Of a DNA stretch of 64,000 nt, positions 23,557-37,173 are shown one piece after another. Position 1 is the first letter of the stretch; each line of letters starts with the position of its first letter. Under the pieces are notes generated by a model that saw only the letters and a list, made by a program, of their open reading frames with translations, searched no databases and was not told the origin of the DNA. The stretch is from Purpureocillium takamizusanense (Eukaryota; Ascomycota; Sordariomycetes; Hypocreales; Ophiocordycipitaceae), in NCBI RefSeq assembly GCF_022605165.1, contig NC_063072.1:868001-932000 (forward strand), in the 5' to 3' direction. Made by a program: the position numbers and the translations under genes.

Positions 23557-24268
23557 GGTTATTGATGAGAAAGATCAAGGACGGCAGAAGCGAGTGTTTG
23601 CCGGTGTCGCGGGTCCCGTGGGCGAAGGAAGAACGGGTGTGTGGAAGAATTTGCCCTCGACGGATTGTCTGTCGAACCGGGCTTGCATCGCTGCCGCACC
23701 AGCATCCTCGTCAGCCCATGGCGGCCCAGGGAGAGTCAGAGTCAGAGGGAGAGGGAGGGGCATCGCCCCGTCAAGCCCGAAATCCGCCATACAGGCATAA
23801 GGTACAAGGAGGTACCCAAGTACTCCGAGCGCTGTAGCGCAGCGCTGGCCCACAGTATCGGTCTTCTCGATAGCGGGGTCATGCCCCGCGGCGTGGCGCA
23901 GACGAGCCGAGCTCCTCAGGCCTCTAGGTACAGCAAGGCGAGATGGAAGTACCCTGGGGAAGGTACCGCGGGTGTGGCCACGCCAAACGTGAGTGCGTCA
24001 GTACTCGCCCGGGGCGCTGACGCGACATGCTGGGTACCGTGGTATCGTTGCCGTATTGGCGCCCCAACATGGAGGGGAAGGAGCACACGATGTCGCCCAC
24101 CCATCAGACGTCAGGACTCGGCACAGCTGAGGTGATGAACAGCCGACATTGTCCCCTGTTTCTCTTCCTCGTCCAACGTCCCTTTATCTTTCCCTCTTCC
24201 ACCCCGGCGCATGTCACTCCGCTCGGGTCTTCTTCAGAAACGGCTCCTTCTCCCTCCACTGCGTCGCG
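23557..24268. other. Divergent promoter region between PHO85 and the septin-like gene
   Basis: No gene is supported. At 712 bp it must serve both divergent genes. It contains GAGGGAGAGGGAGGGG purine runs near 23740-23758 and GGTACC words. Confidence 0.45.
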
Positions 24269-26275
24269 ATGAGGCCTGTTCCAACCCCGGCAGATGGAGC
24301 TCGAAGCACAGCGTGTCGCAACGATGCGGACGCTCTGTCGTCAAGCGCCACGGCCCCTATAGCTCCGCTTTCCTACTTCCTCGCTACAGAGGCCGAGCTC
24401 GATTCGACCGAGGCTTCCCCAGAGCTGAGCCCTCGTTCACGAAGCTATGCGTGCAAGCGAAGCCGTAGCTCCAGTATATCCGCGTCCGACCGTTCCGCGC
24501 GAAGGAACCGTCAGACGTCCCCGTCGTTGTCATCGGAAATGGACCACGGCCTTTCACGACCCATGACGCCGGTCTTGACCGGCGTTTTGGGTCCAGGTTC
24601 TGCCATGAGCGTCCCGTCATCACCAGCCATATCGTCTAGTGTGTCAGTGTCAGAGGATCCTCACAGCATGTCGGGCAGTTTTTCAGAACTATCGCCTCGC
24701 GCGTCGCCTCGCCGCGGGCCCGTGACAGGCAACCTGGGAAATCCCGGTCCGCAGTTAGTTATGCCCAGTCTCACCGTCCCACGCCGTCGTCCCTTTTCGG
24801 AAGCAGGCAAGTCGCTCGGAAAGCTCAAGGTTCTCGTGACGGGTCGATCCGGTAAGGCTCTGTTCGAACAAGCTCAGGAGGAGCATCACTTACAGCTCCG
24901 CAGGCATCGGCAAGACGTCTTTGATATCGGCCATGGCACAGTCCTGCGCGCACATCGTACACATGGACTACCTGAGCCGTCCCGTTGCCGGAGACGTTGC
25001 AGAAATACATGCCAGCACGAGGCCACATCCCTGGTGGCGCAGTGACATGGACCCGGCTACCTACACTAGGAGAAGACGGATGTCATCGGCAACAGAGGAG
25101 ATACTAGACCGAAATTTGTGTTTTGTGGACTGCCCAGGGTCGGGCAATACCGCCAAGGTACTTGAACACATTTGCTGCAAAGGTCCCACCCGTCTAACGA
25201 TGACAGGATACCCGACCCGACCTTACATACGTCGAGTCACGGCTGGCACGGCTTTGCAACAAGCCTATTGAAGACGCGGATCTTTGCACCCTTCTCAGCA
25301 ATGGGAGTGAGCCGATTGTTGACGTTGTTTTGTATTTGTTGCCGTGTTCGGGTACGTCAGCGATCCCTTCGCGTCTGAGCATGCAGAGCTGATGGCAATA
25401 CAGGCCCTGACACAGTCGATTTGGACACTATCACGGCCTTACAAGCCATGACGAACGTGATCCCACTCCTTGCAAGGGCCGACCAGCTCAGCAGTGACGA
25501 TGTAGCGGTGTCCAAGGACAAAATTGGTCAAGCTCTTGGTGAATTGCACGCCAGTTGCTTCTCCTTTGCCAGCCCCGAAAGCGTGGGGGAGTCCACACAT
25601 CTTTTCGCCGTGTCGAGCGCAACCCACTCGGATCCGGAAATGGTCGATGCGAGCATCCTCATGAGCTCCGATTATCTTCAACCACTTGTGGACACGGAAC
25701 TTACTCAGCTGGTCGGCCTTGTTTTCTCCCCGGAAGGCTCATCCTGGCTGAGGCACTCGGCTGCACTCAAAGCGGTAAGCTGGCGCCGGCAGCAGCGTCA
25801 CAGAAACTCTCTTCAATCCGCCTTGACGTGCCGGAGGCTGTCCTCTGACGCGGCCCTGGTTCGATACGGGACGGCCAATTTTGAAATGGAACGACAGTAC
25901 TGGGGCCGGATCGAATTATCGAGCTGGGCAGAAGGCTTGCGCCAGAGTCTAGCAGCGGAAAGGTTGGGCCAATCTCACCAGTTGCTTGGACAAGAATTGT
26001 CCCGACGGGAGATGCCGTTAAGCAAGAGTCAAAGGAAAGGTCGATCGAGCAAAAGCCGGCGGCTAGCTGCCGAAGAACCAGTTAACCCGAATCATCAAGA
26101 TCCGCTGGGGCTTTTGGAGTTGATGGGGCAGATCAAGCACGGAGGGGGCGCCACCTTGGAGTTTCTCAGTAGCTTGGGAGTGGTGGGTTGTATCGCCGCA
26201 TGGTTCATCCGGCCCGAGTTGGCGCGTCATTGGGACGTGAAGCTCCCGCCGCCTTGGTGTCTTGCCGCTTGCTGA
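24269..26275 (+). CDS. Septin-like GTPase with C-terminal membrane segment
   Basis: Exons 24269-24851, 24904-25157, 25207-25351 and 25404-26275 give 617 residues. Three very short introns (52, 49 and 52 bp) are needed, and each restores frame and motif. Residues 1-185 are Ser/Pro/Arg-rich and probably disordered. The GTPase core begins with TGRSGIGKTSLI (P-loop 192-199, formed across intron 1), then FVDCPGSG (270-273, G3 position). VDVVLYLLPCSGPDTVDLDTITALQAMTNVIPLLARADQL follows the septin layout, with ARAD (351-354) in place of the septin AKAD. The C-terminal third has a basic KSQRKGRSSKSRR patch and ends with a hydrophobic stretch (SLGVVGCIAAWFI, about 584-596) that may anchor it in a membrane. 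It lacks a clear C-terminal coiled coil, so it is not a canonical septin. The function is unknown. Confidence 0.82.
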
Positions 26276-26577
26276 AAGCACGGCACGGCACGATTTCGGG
26301 ACCCGGACTAGATCTTGTATGGTCGCCGGTGGTCAGGACTCTGTGGAAGGCGGGCCATGCAATATGCTTTGTACGATTCATCAATACCCCTTTTCAGCTT
26401 GGCATTTGAAATTGACGTTTCTGGACTGCTTTATCTCGGCTCCAGCTTAAATTACAGTAAACGACGGCATCATCTGCATCATGATTTTTGGTCCTATCTC
26501 TCTCGCAGGAATGTTCCAACGGTCACAGGGGTATAAGGGAACTGGTGATTGAAAATGTGACGGCACCACGAGGTGAT

Positions 26578-27404
26578 TTACTTGTTGCGATGGTGATGGT
26601 GCTCATTCTTGTCGTGCTCGTCGCTCTTGGGCTCAATTCCAAGAGCCTCAAGGGCCGCGTTGAAGTTGGGGAGATCGTTCGCAGCGCTGGAGACATGTGC
26701 CCAGCGAATGATGCCGTCGGCATCGACAGCAAAGGCGCCGCTGGTCTGCCAACGGCTGCCGCTCTCCGTGGGCCTGTTCCAGATGCCCTCGTCGGCCCCA
26801 AGACGGTATGCGGAGTACAGGGCAAAGGGGTTCAGGGCGTGCCACGCGCTCGACAGGCCAAGGCCCCATTTGGCGTAGACGTCGCGGCCCTCGTCGACGA
26901 CGACGTCGGTCTGCCACGCGCCGCCGACCTGGGGCACCCAACGCTCGGTGGCCTCGACGGAGGAGTGGGAGACGGCGACGCAGTGGAGGTCGTCCTTGTG
27001 CTGGACCGAGACTGTGGTGAGGGACTTGAACGTCTTTTCGGCGACTGATAGTCACGAAGCGTCAGCGAGCGGGTTCTGCAGGCGGCGAGGAGCAACAATA
27101 ACGACAGCGAGGGCGACGAATATGACAACGCCGGCAGCAAAGAAGAGACGCAGTCCCGGGGAGGGTAAAGACAGTCAGTCGACTTACATGGGCAGCCGCA
27201 GTGGCGGAGGAAGACGACAAGGGTCTTGCGCCCGTCTGGCAGGGGTACCTGGGACGTGGACGGCGCGGGGGAGCCAACCTTGGGCGCGGGGGCGACGTCC
27301 TTGATCGCGGGTGTCTTGAGCGACTCGATCTCGGCCCAAAATCCAGACTTTGGCTGGGCAGCCTTGTCACCGCTGGAGGGCGACGTGCCGGTCGTCTCGG
27401 GCAT
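26578..27404 (-). CDS. Peroxiredoxin-like AhpC/TSA-type protein
   Basis: Exons 27188-27404 and 26578-27044 (minus strand) give 227 residues. The thioredoxin-like fold is recognised by LVVFLRHCGCPFAEKTF, whose C-G-C pair (C69, C71) is split from the rest by the 143-bp intron. VSHSSVEATERWV, YAKWGLGLSSAWHALNP, WNRPTESGSRWQTSGAFAVDADGIIRW and a terminal LEALGIEP follow. This matches the AhpC-TSA_2/PRXL-type group. Relatives may act on peroxides or lipid substrates, but the biochemical role of the fungal forms is not established. The tail has a His/Asp/Lys cluster (EHDKNEHHHHRNK). No signal peptide is seen, so it is probably cytosolic. The start is 557 bp from the divergent DML1 start. Confidence 0.88.
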
Positions 27405-27961
27405 GGCGCGGGCGCGGAGGCAGGGTCAGATAGGACGACGACGACGACAATGGTGGCTGACGTAGGAAAGTGCGAATGATGTGAAAGCTCCCCGGGTTCG
27501 GACGGAGTATGGAAATGCTGCAAAGACGCTGTTTTGTCTGATGAGTTCTGTGTCTGGTGACGGGCCGGGGTGACGACGATGTGTTGCTGCTGGGAGCTAT
27601 TGTTGGCAATGACGACATACATAAACGCGCTGGTATTAAGTAATCGTGCGTTGAGAGCTGCTGTTATTGTCAAGCTGAGATGGATGAAGCTCTGTTGTGA
27701 GTTGCGAGCTTGGAGCTCCACTAGTCGCCTACCCTGCATGGGGAAATATATTTTGCCCATCCTTTACGCCTTAGGGGCTCACCTTCGTCCAGCATCTCGT
27801 ACATGACGGGGGAAAAAAACAGGCATCGTAGCACCCTTCTTTTGCGGGCCGCGGTTCGAATCGACTTGTTGAATTGGAACCATCACCCTCGGCCTGAAAA
27901 GGTGTGAGCGTCGCCGAAGAAACCAACAACACCTCAAACGGTGCCGAGACACAACGCCGTG
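27405..27961. other. Divergent promoter region between the peroxiredoxin-like gene and DML1
   Basis: No gene is supported. A GGTTCGAATCG word at about 27852-27862 resembles a tRNA B-box, but no acceptor stem or A-box is found. Confidence 0.45.
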
Positions 27962-29687
27962 ATGCACGAAATCATCACCCTCCAGCTCGGCAACCTCAGC
28001 AACTACACAGCGACTCACTTCTGGAACGCCCAGGAGTCCTACTTCACGTATGGAGACCAGGATCAGTCGCCCGTGAACCATGACATACACTGGAGGTCCG
28101 GTGTCGGGCACGACGGCTCCGAGACGTTCCTCCCGCGGACCGTCATCTATGACCTCAAAGGAGGCTTCGGCTCGCTGCGCAAGATCAACCCCCTCTACGA
28201 TGCGACGCTCACGTCTGACGCCGCCGCCGACTTTCTCTGGTAAGTGTTTCCTGGTTTCCCCCAAGACGAGTGCGAGATGAGACTTCGCTCTCCGTATCTC
28301 TGGTCTCTCTTACGCGTAAGGACTTCTCTCTCGCTGACATGGCCTTACCCTTTTCCCCCCTTCCAAAGGTCTGGTCGCCCGACGGTGCACAAGCAAGACG
28401 CGGTAAGCCCGAGCGCGTACCAGCAGGGCCTCGACGCCGGTGAGAATTCGCCGCCGCGGCCCACGCCGTCGAGCGTTCGGTACTGGTCCGATTTCTCCCG
28501 CGTCTACTTCCACCCGCGCTCGCTGGTGCAGCTGTACGACTTTGAGCTCAACTCGACCATCCGCCCGTTTGAGCGCTTCGCCATGGGCACCGAGCTCTTC
28601 TCCTCGCTGGACAGGGAGCACGACATTGTCGACCGCGACTGGCGGCCGTTCGCCGAGGAGTGCGACCTCATGCAGGGGATCCAGGTCTTCACGACGCTCG
28701 ACGACGCCTGGGGCGGCTTCGCGTCCTCGTACCTCGAGGCCCTGCGCGACGAGTACCCCAAGTCGTGCATCTGGGTCTGGGGCCTGCAGAGCCCCGTCGT
28801 TCGTGACGTCCCGCGGGAGAAGCGCCAGCTGCGCCTCGTCAACGCCGCGCAGACCCTGAGCCAGGCCTGCTCGCAGGCGTCCATGGTGGTGCCCCTGTCC
28901 CTGCCCGACGGACCCTTCCCCTCGTCCGTCGCCCTCGATCCGGGCTCGCCCTGGCAGGTCTCGGGACTGCTGTCGGCGGCGGCGGAGAGCGCTGGCCTCC
29001 AGTCCCGGCTCGCCGCCCGGCGGCCCACGCTGCTGAGCGAGCTGGCCGAGAGTCTAAACACGACGGGGACGCAGACCTTGGCCGCTGCGTCCATGGATGT
29101 GGGACAGCCCGCCGACGAGCTGAATCGAGAGAAACTCGACGTCGATCTATTCCACCTAGGCCGCTTCGGACGCAATGACAGGCATCGTGAGAAGCCCGGA
29201 CGCGTGTTTGGCCAGGTCTCGTCCTACCGCGGGACGGCGAAGCTGGATGAGAGTGAAGAGAATGAGAGCAAAGACCACCGGCTTTCAAGGCCAATAGTTG
29301 GGAACCCAGTCGTTCGACGGTACGTCGTCCTCTTCCCGACTAATATTCAACCGTCGATCCCCATGCCCCTTTCGACGCTCCACGCTCCCTGGCTGACCCT
29401 TTCGCAATCGGAATTCTAGGTATACATCCACCCTGAAATTCCCGCTGCTCGACAGCTACCCGCAAATATACCGCGACATACCCGAAGGTGAGACCACGGC
29501 GGCGGTGCGGACCGTGCTGTCCACAACTACCGCCATGACGGCCCGCATGCGCAACCTGCGATCGCAAGTGTCCCGGTCCCTCATGCTCGAGGAACGAGAG
29601 ACGCTGAGCAACGGCCTGGCGGAGATTGCCGACGCCTACCAAGACGACTGGTCTAGCGGGAGTGATGAGGACGACGACGATGTTTAA
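27962..29687 (+). CDS. DML1: Dml1/Misato, mitochondrial DNA inheritance protein
   Basis: Exons 27962-28239, 28369-29319 and 29420-29687 give 498 residues. The N-terminus [30 protein letters not shown] is the Misato segment II signature. Next come [29 protein letters not shown] and, across intron 1, the tubulin-like/DML1 domain ([60 protein letters not shown]). Such proteins share tubulin-like folds and are needed for mitochondrial partitioning and shape. The middle region 300-400 is less conserved and contains charged SEENESKDH sequence. The last exon has [13 protein letters not shown] and an acidic DEDDDDV tail. All borders are consensus and keep phase. Confidence 0.94.
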
Positions 29688-30396
29688 CGCGCCTCGACTG
29701 CGCTATGGATCTTACGCCCACGTAGGAACGAGATGAGCCGCGGAATCTCTGGCGGGCTTGCAAGACGCTCCTGCACCCTCCCGTCCGCGGATCGAGCGTG
29801 GAGCGTGACAAAGTTTATGCAGAGGCACGACCATGTGACGACGGACAGGCACGGCAACGCATGGCGGCGCATCAGATTGGTCACTGAGGCAGACGGCCTC
29901 ATAATTACGTCTGTATTCATCATCTAGCGAGGCCACATGTTCTAGATACAGACAGCCGTAGGGAGGGTCACTTCGCCCGTTGGCGATTTCCAGGATATGT
30001 CAAATCGCGCCCGCGGGAGCTGCAACGACGCCCGTCAGGTCCTTCAGCAGATACTGCGGAAGAATTCACTTCTTGTTCGGTCACCGACCTGCAATCCATG
30101 CTTGGGTCGCTCATCGTGTACACTGCCGTCTGTCTCGTAGTCAGCCAGCGACAACCGATAAAGGCCTCTGGCGTACTGGAGGCCAGAGTTATTACGGCCT
30201 TCAGCCCGGAATCTTGCCAGACGAGTCTGCGCCATATAGGCGCACGTCAGTACTTTGCGAGGGAAGCCAGGGGCCCTCTTAGTGAACTCGAGTCCTTGTC
30301 AAGTTGATGTCCAAGCAGGGCAGATTGGCGCCCTCAATGTCATGTAATCGTGCACCCTGGGGTGTGATTACTTCAGTCGGCCAAGGTCATCGCCAC
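29688..30396. other. Intergenic region between convergent DML1 and PAP1
   Basis: No gene is supported. The 709 bp should carry the 3' UTRs of both genes. Small frames present lack motifs. Confidence 0.45.
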
Positions 30397-32513
<2,117 letters not shown>

Positions 32514-34400
32514 GTCTATCGGCTCGGATGGTCGTGTGCCCCAAAGATGGGGAAGGAAGCGTGTGTGTGCGAGCGCGCGCGCGAGAAAGCGATGGTATCG
32601 GGTTCGGCGAGATCAGGAGTGGTCGGTTCGGGCCGACGCGGGTGCCATTCAATAAGTGAGTAGACAAGGAAAAAGAAGACTGAATGCAGCCTGCCCTGCC
32701 GGAGGCGCTTCACGGGAACAATGCGGGCCGTCGTGGCCTGGTGACAATTCGTTCTCGGCCGTCTCTGGCAGCATCTGTGTGAGGACCGATGCGAGGAAAT
32801 GAAAAGAAAACAAAGGCAAAGGAGAGGCGCGACGCGCAAGGTCTGGCGCTGTTGCTTAAAGGATGGGCCGTTGGCCTCGTTAGTCGGCAGCCTCGCAGCT
32901 ACGGGCTTGGGGAAGAGAAGATGCAATGCATGCAATGGATGGCTTGAGTTTGGTTTGGCAAAGGAGTCTGGAATAGGTATGGAGCCATTTGGGCGGTGGA
33001 TTCGGTACTAACTTAGTATTAGGTAATACGGCAGCACCTGGCGGGCACGCTCTTCAGCGCCTCACTGCCTGTGCAAGTTAGTACTGCAGCCCGTGCTTCC
33101 GTTCCAGGTCCTTCCACTGGAAAAATCCATGACTCTATGTCAACCTTGAGCCGGTTGGCGGTGATGCGCTGTTGTTGCCGCCCGGGCTGCTGCGACAGCC
33201 AACAAATGGTCCGAGGGGCAGCTCTGTGCCTTCGACCAGCCTATCATTTGCAATTCTTGTTTACAGCCGTCAATCTCGCGGGCCACAGCAAGGAGCATGC
33301 GTCTGTGTCAGGGGTGTCCACATGAGCGGCCCGGGCTCTGCAAGGCAACGGGTGCTTCTTCTGCTTTCCTTTTCCTTTTGTGAACTCTGGCCGAGGAGGA
33401 TGCTTGTTGCGGGATGAGACATGATACTGCAAGAACATGTAATGCACAGCAGCCACACTTTTGTTTGGGTTTTGGCTGCCGCTAACTCTACCTAACTATT
33501 TTCCTACTAATGTACCAAGTCAGTCAGTCAGTTGGTTATTTACGTAGCAGGCAAGAGGCAGGTAAACTCTTTCTCGGGGCCCCCGGCACTCAGATGCCTG
33601 CAGTGACGAACTTGGGTACCTATGCCAGGCCAGTCTTTTGGGGGTCGAGGTACTGAGTACTGCACGAAGTACTTTGCATAGTACAAATCTAACCGGATCA
33701 AGGGATCAGCACCCTCCCCGCACCGGGGCGCATGCTTATATCGGGGTTCCAGGACAGGCGGCCACCGATCCAACCCAGCCAGGGGGTACATGCTCCTGAC
33801 CCAAAGATACCTATTGTGCGACTCGTGCCACGCCTCACCGCCAAGGCTGCGACGACCACTGCCAAGTACCCATAGTGACGTCCGCCGTACCTGTGCACCC
33901 GCAGCACAAGCAGGGCGGGTGGAGCCTCCACGCGCTAATGTCGTAAACGAGCGGCGGCCAAACGCGAACGCGGTTCACAAACTCTGGCTGGCCAAGGGCG
34001 GCGGCTTAATTGATTTGGCTTGACTGACTGACGACTTGCATCGAATGGCCTTTGCCTTTGGCACCGCCTGCGTGGACGCAGCCATGGCCTGAACAAGGGA
34101 GCGAGCAACACAAATCAGACCCCGACACCGTCTCCCTTGCTGCTCAACCTGCATCAGCCCTTCCCCTCGACACGTGCCCACGCCCCTCCGCGAGGACGCG
34201 ACTTGCGCCGCCAGAACTTTGTCTTCCAATTAAGTTGGTAGCCGCAACCGTCGGCGAGCGCGAACGAGTCCGACCACCACCAACGGCTTCCATCGTCGTG
34301 CGGCCAGGCTTACTTGTGCACACTGCTCTCGCACGACGGCCCTCCCGCTCCTCCCGCCCGCCGCATCGGCATCGCACCACCATCAGCCTGTCCTTTCGCC
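32514..34400. other. Intergenic region between divergent PAP1 and the forkhead gene
   Basis: No gene is supported in 1.89 kb. It contains a GCGCGCGC stretch near 32570-32585 and TA-rich words (AACTTAGTATTAGGTAATACG, about 33010-33030). It also has a cluster of GTACT/AGTAC words at 33650-33682, including CACGAAGTAC (33663-33672). The stretch next to 34400 is C-rich and is the likely leader of the forkhead gene. Confidence 0.45.
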
Positions 34401-36441
34401 ATGCCGCCCTCGGCCAAGCGAGCCCAGCGTGGCCGCCGCGACCTGCGTCGCGATAGAGACGCAGCAGCGGATGCCAATACTGATACCCATGTCGAAGATT
34501 CTTCCCCCAGCCGGCCGGCCAAGCGACGCAGACGAGCCGCCCGTTCTCCCGAACCCGCCGAGCCGGCCAACGATGCCGACGACCAGCCGCGCAATGACGA
34601 CCATGTCCTCTCCCAAGTCACGCAACATCTCAAGGGCCAGGCTGTCCAAGCCGCCAAGGATCACGCCAATGCCTTCCACGAATATCAAGCTAACGGTGAC
34701 GGTGTGAAGGCGTACGCCAAGGTCGCCGCCCAGGACTGGACCTTCTATATCACAAAATTGTCCGTCAATATCGGTCGCGCCCCCGAGACCGGACATCCCG
34801 ACGACCCCGACGATGAGGGACATGTTCACATCGATCTTGGTCCCAGTAAAACGGTCTCCCGGGAACACGCAACCATCTCATTCGACTCCAAAGACGAGAA
34901 GTGGTTGTTACACGTCAAGGGTCGCAATGGCGCAAAGGTCGACGGGGAGCCACTAAAGCCCCCCGCCGCCCACGCCCTGACGAGCGGTCAAGTCATCGAT
35001 ATTGGAAATGTTGAGATGATCTTTGTCCTGCCGTCAGAAATAAGTCCTCTGCACGTTCACCCATCGTTCCTAGAGCGGTGCGGTCTCAGCCCCGAGACGT
35101 CTCAGGTGCCTGCCTCGCGACGGCAGCCCTTGATCGCACCCGCTCCTCCGGACTACAAGCGTCCTGGCACGCCTCCCTCGGCGCAACGCCGTGGTGCTCC
35201 GTCCAGCGTGAAGTCCCCGGCTGTTAGCACTCCTGCGGTCATGGTGGGAGCTAATGGTGTGGACCTAAGTCACGACGATAACCACCATATCAAGCCCCAG
35301 TTCAGCTACGCGCAAATGATCACGCAAGCCATTCTCAATGCTCCGGACGGCAAGCTCAACCTGAATGGCATCTACACGTACATCATGAACAGCTACTCGT
35401 ATTATCGTCACCAGCAAGCGGCAGGCTGGCAGGTAAGCTTACGCTCCTTTGGCGTCTGGTGAGAATCACTGCTGACTCTGGCTGCCAGAACTCCATTCGA
35501 CACAATCTTTCTCTGAACAAGTCGTTCGACAAAGTGGCACGCTCTACAGATGAGCCGGGCAAGGGGATGAAGTGGCAGATCGTTCCGGAGGCCAGGGAAG
35601 AAATGATACGCAACGCGTACAAGATCGGCCGAGGCGGTCACCGAGGCTCCTCCGCGCCGTCCTCACCCAACCAGTTGAATTACATCACGCAAGGACCGAG
35701 GGATATGGCATCCAGGGATCCAGCATCAGCCCGGAAACGACGAGGCTCGCCACTGGTGTCACCGCCACCGAGATCTTCGCTCAAGGCAGCGCAGTCTACT
35801 CCAGAGCGTGCGCCCGAAAGAGGTGCCGGAAGATCGTCGGCTTTGACAGCAGACGGCAGTCCATTGCCTCGACAGAGGAAGGGTGCTTCTGGCACCGCTG
35901 CAGGGCCCGACTCATCCTTCTCGACCTTCAATCCGCAGTCTCCTACGCTCACGTCGTCGTACCTACAAGATGAGGGGGCGTCGTTTGTCACGCCCGCGCC
36001 GCCCCGAATCCACCCACGGCTGGCGCCGCCAAGCACGGCGCAGCGCCCGAGCCAGCACATGCCGACGAGCTCGCCGGCTCCGTTCTGGAAGTACGCTGAC
36101 ATAGGAAGCACGCCGCTGCGCCCGTCTGCGCAGTACGAACTGAGTCCCTCGAAGTTGGGCGGCGGGTTGCCGCCTCAGAGCAGCAGTCCTCCCCAAGCCA
36201 GCAAGTCTCCTCCAAGCAGCCCTTCACGGCCGCCTCAGAGCGGCTCGCAGGAGCGCACGCAACCCGAAGAGCCAGAAGACGAGGGTTTCGACCTCACCAA
36301 GTAAGTCGAGCACAAACTCCATGCACATTTGGTACTAACCATTCTCCTTTCTTCTACCTTAGGGGCTTCCAAAGCATCGGCTCGTACCACGCTCCTGTGG
36401 GGCAGGGTGCCTCAGTCGCGAATGCCCTGAAGGGGAACTAA
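34401..36441 (+). CDS. FKH2: FHA-forkhead transcription factor (Fkh1/Fkh2 type)
   Basis: Exons 34401-35432, 35489-36300 and 36363-36441 give 640 residues. The N-terminus is basic ([21 protein letters not shown]). An FHA domain lies at about 113-215 with [10 protein letters not shown], the phosphothreonine-binding [11 protein letters not shown] and [16 protein letters not shown]. The forkhead domain lies at about 297-384 ([31 protein letters not shown] joined to [20 protein letters not shown]), interrupted by the 56-bp intron just before the recognition helix. The C-terminal half is Ser/Pro-rich with many SP/TP sites, a likely CDK target region. Yeast Fkh1/Fkh2 drive the G2/M CLB2 gene set and influence origin timing. 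Whether this is closer to Fkh1 or Fkh2 cannot be settled here. The last exon encodes only 25 residues ([15 protein letters not shown] and on). Confidence 0.93.
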
Positions 36442-37173
36442 CTTAGTCACGCATTCATTATGGTGGTACGAGCAAAGGTGGAATCGGACTTTGGGCGCAG
36501 GGTTAAACAAAAACTTCGTGCGATGTGTTATACGAAGCAAGGTGGAACATTCTGGCGGCGGCCAGTTCGGGAGGTGTCTGCTTTGGAATTTTGGTGTGTT
36601 TGAGGCAATGCATGAGCTTGTCTCCCCCGGCGCAGGTCGTATCGTTGTTTCAGTACGGAGCCTCCCTGCACAGAAGTGCAAAGGCTTGGGGTTAAATGCT
36701 AGGTCTAGTTGCACCACAAGCGACACTACAGCGGATCGCTGTGCGATGGAATATACCGAGCCCACGTTTGTAACTCACCCTAGCCTCTCTTCCTCCAGAT
36801 GGTAAGCCACGTTGATCGTCCTCGGCATCGATACCTCCAGTGCTTGGTATATAGAGCGATGGGTGTGAGAGTGATGATGTCTTTCGTCTCAGCAGTCTGA
36901 GCCCGGATGCAGCTATGATGATGAGATATATATGAATACACTGGCCAGGCGTATACCAGCCTGCCACAGACTTCCTTGGAACTCAGCCGTCGCGTTCCCC
37001 ATGCCGCCCTTGCAAGCCCAAGACGTACCATTTGCAGACCGCAAATTCCCACTATGCCTCATGCTGCGAACCTCCAACCATATATGCATACAGCCATGCT
37101 TAACCCCAATATTGTACAGTGCCGTCAGAAATATATCCGTGACAGCTCGCGCCCTGGTTGCGCTTGAAGCTAC
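36442..37173. other. Intergenic region between convergent forkhead and CLU1 genes
   Basis: No gene is supported; it is AT-richer than its neighbours and presumably holds both 3' UTRs. Confidence 0.45.

Noticed and set aside
27841..27870. tRNA-like B-box word GGTTCGAATCG
   Set aside because: No A-box, acceptor stem or anticodon arm could be folded around it.
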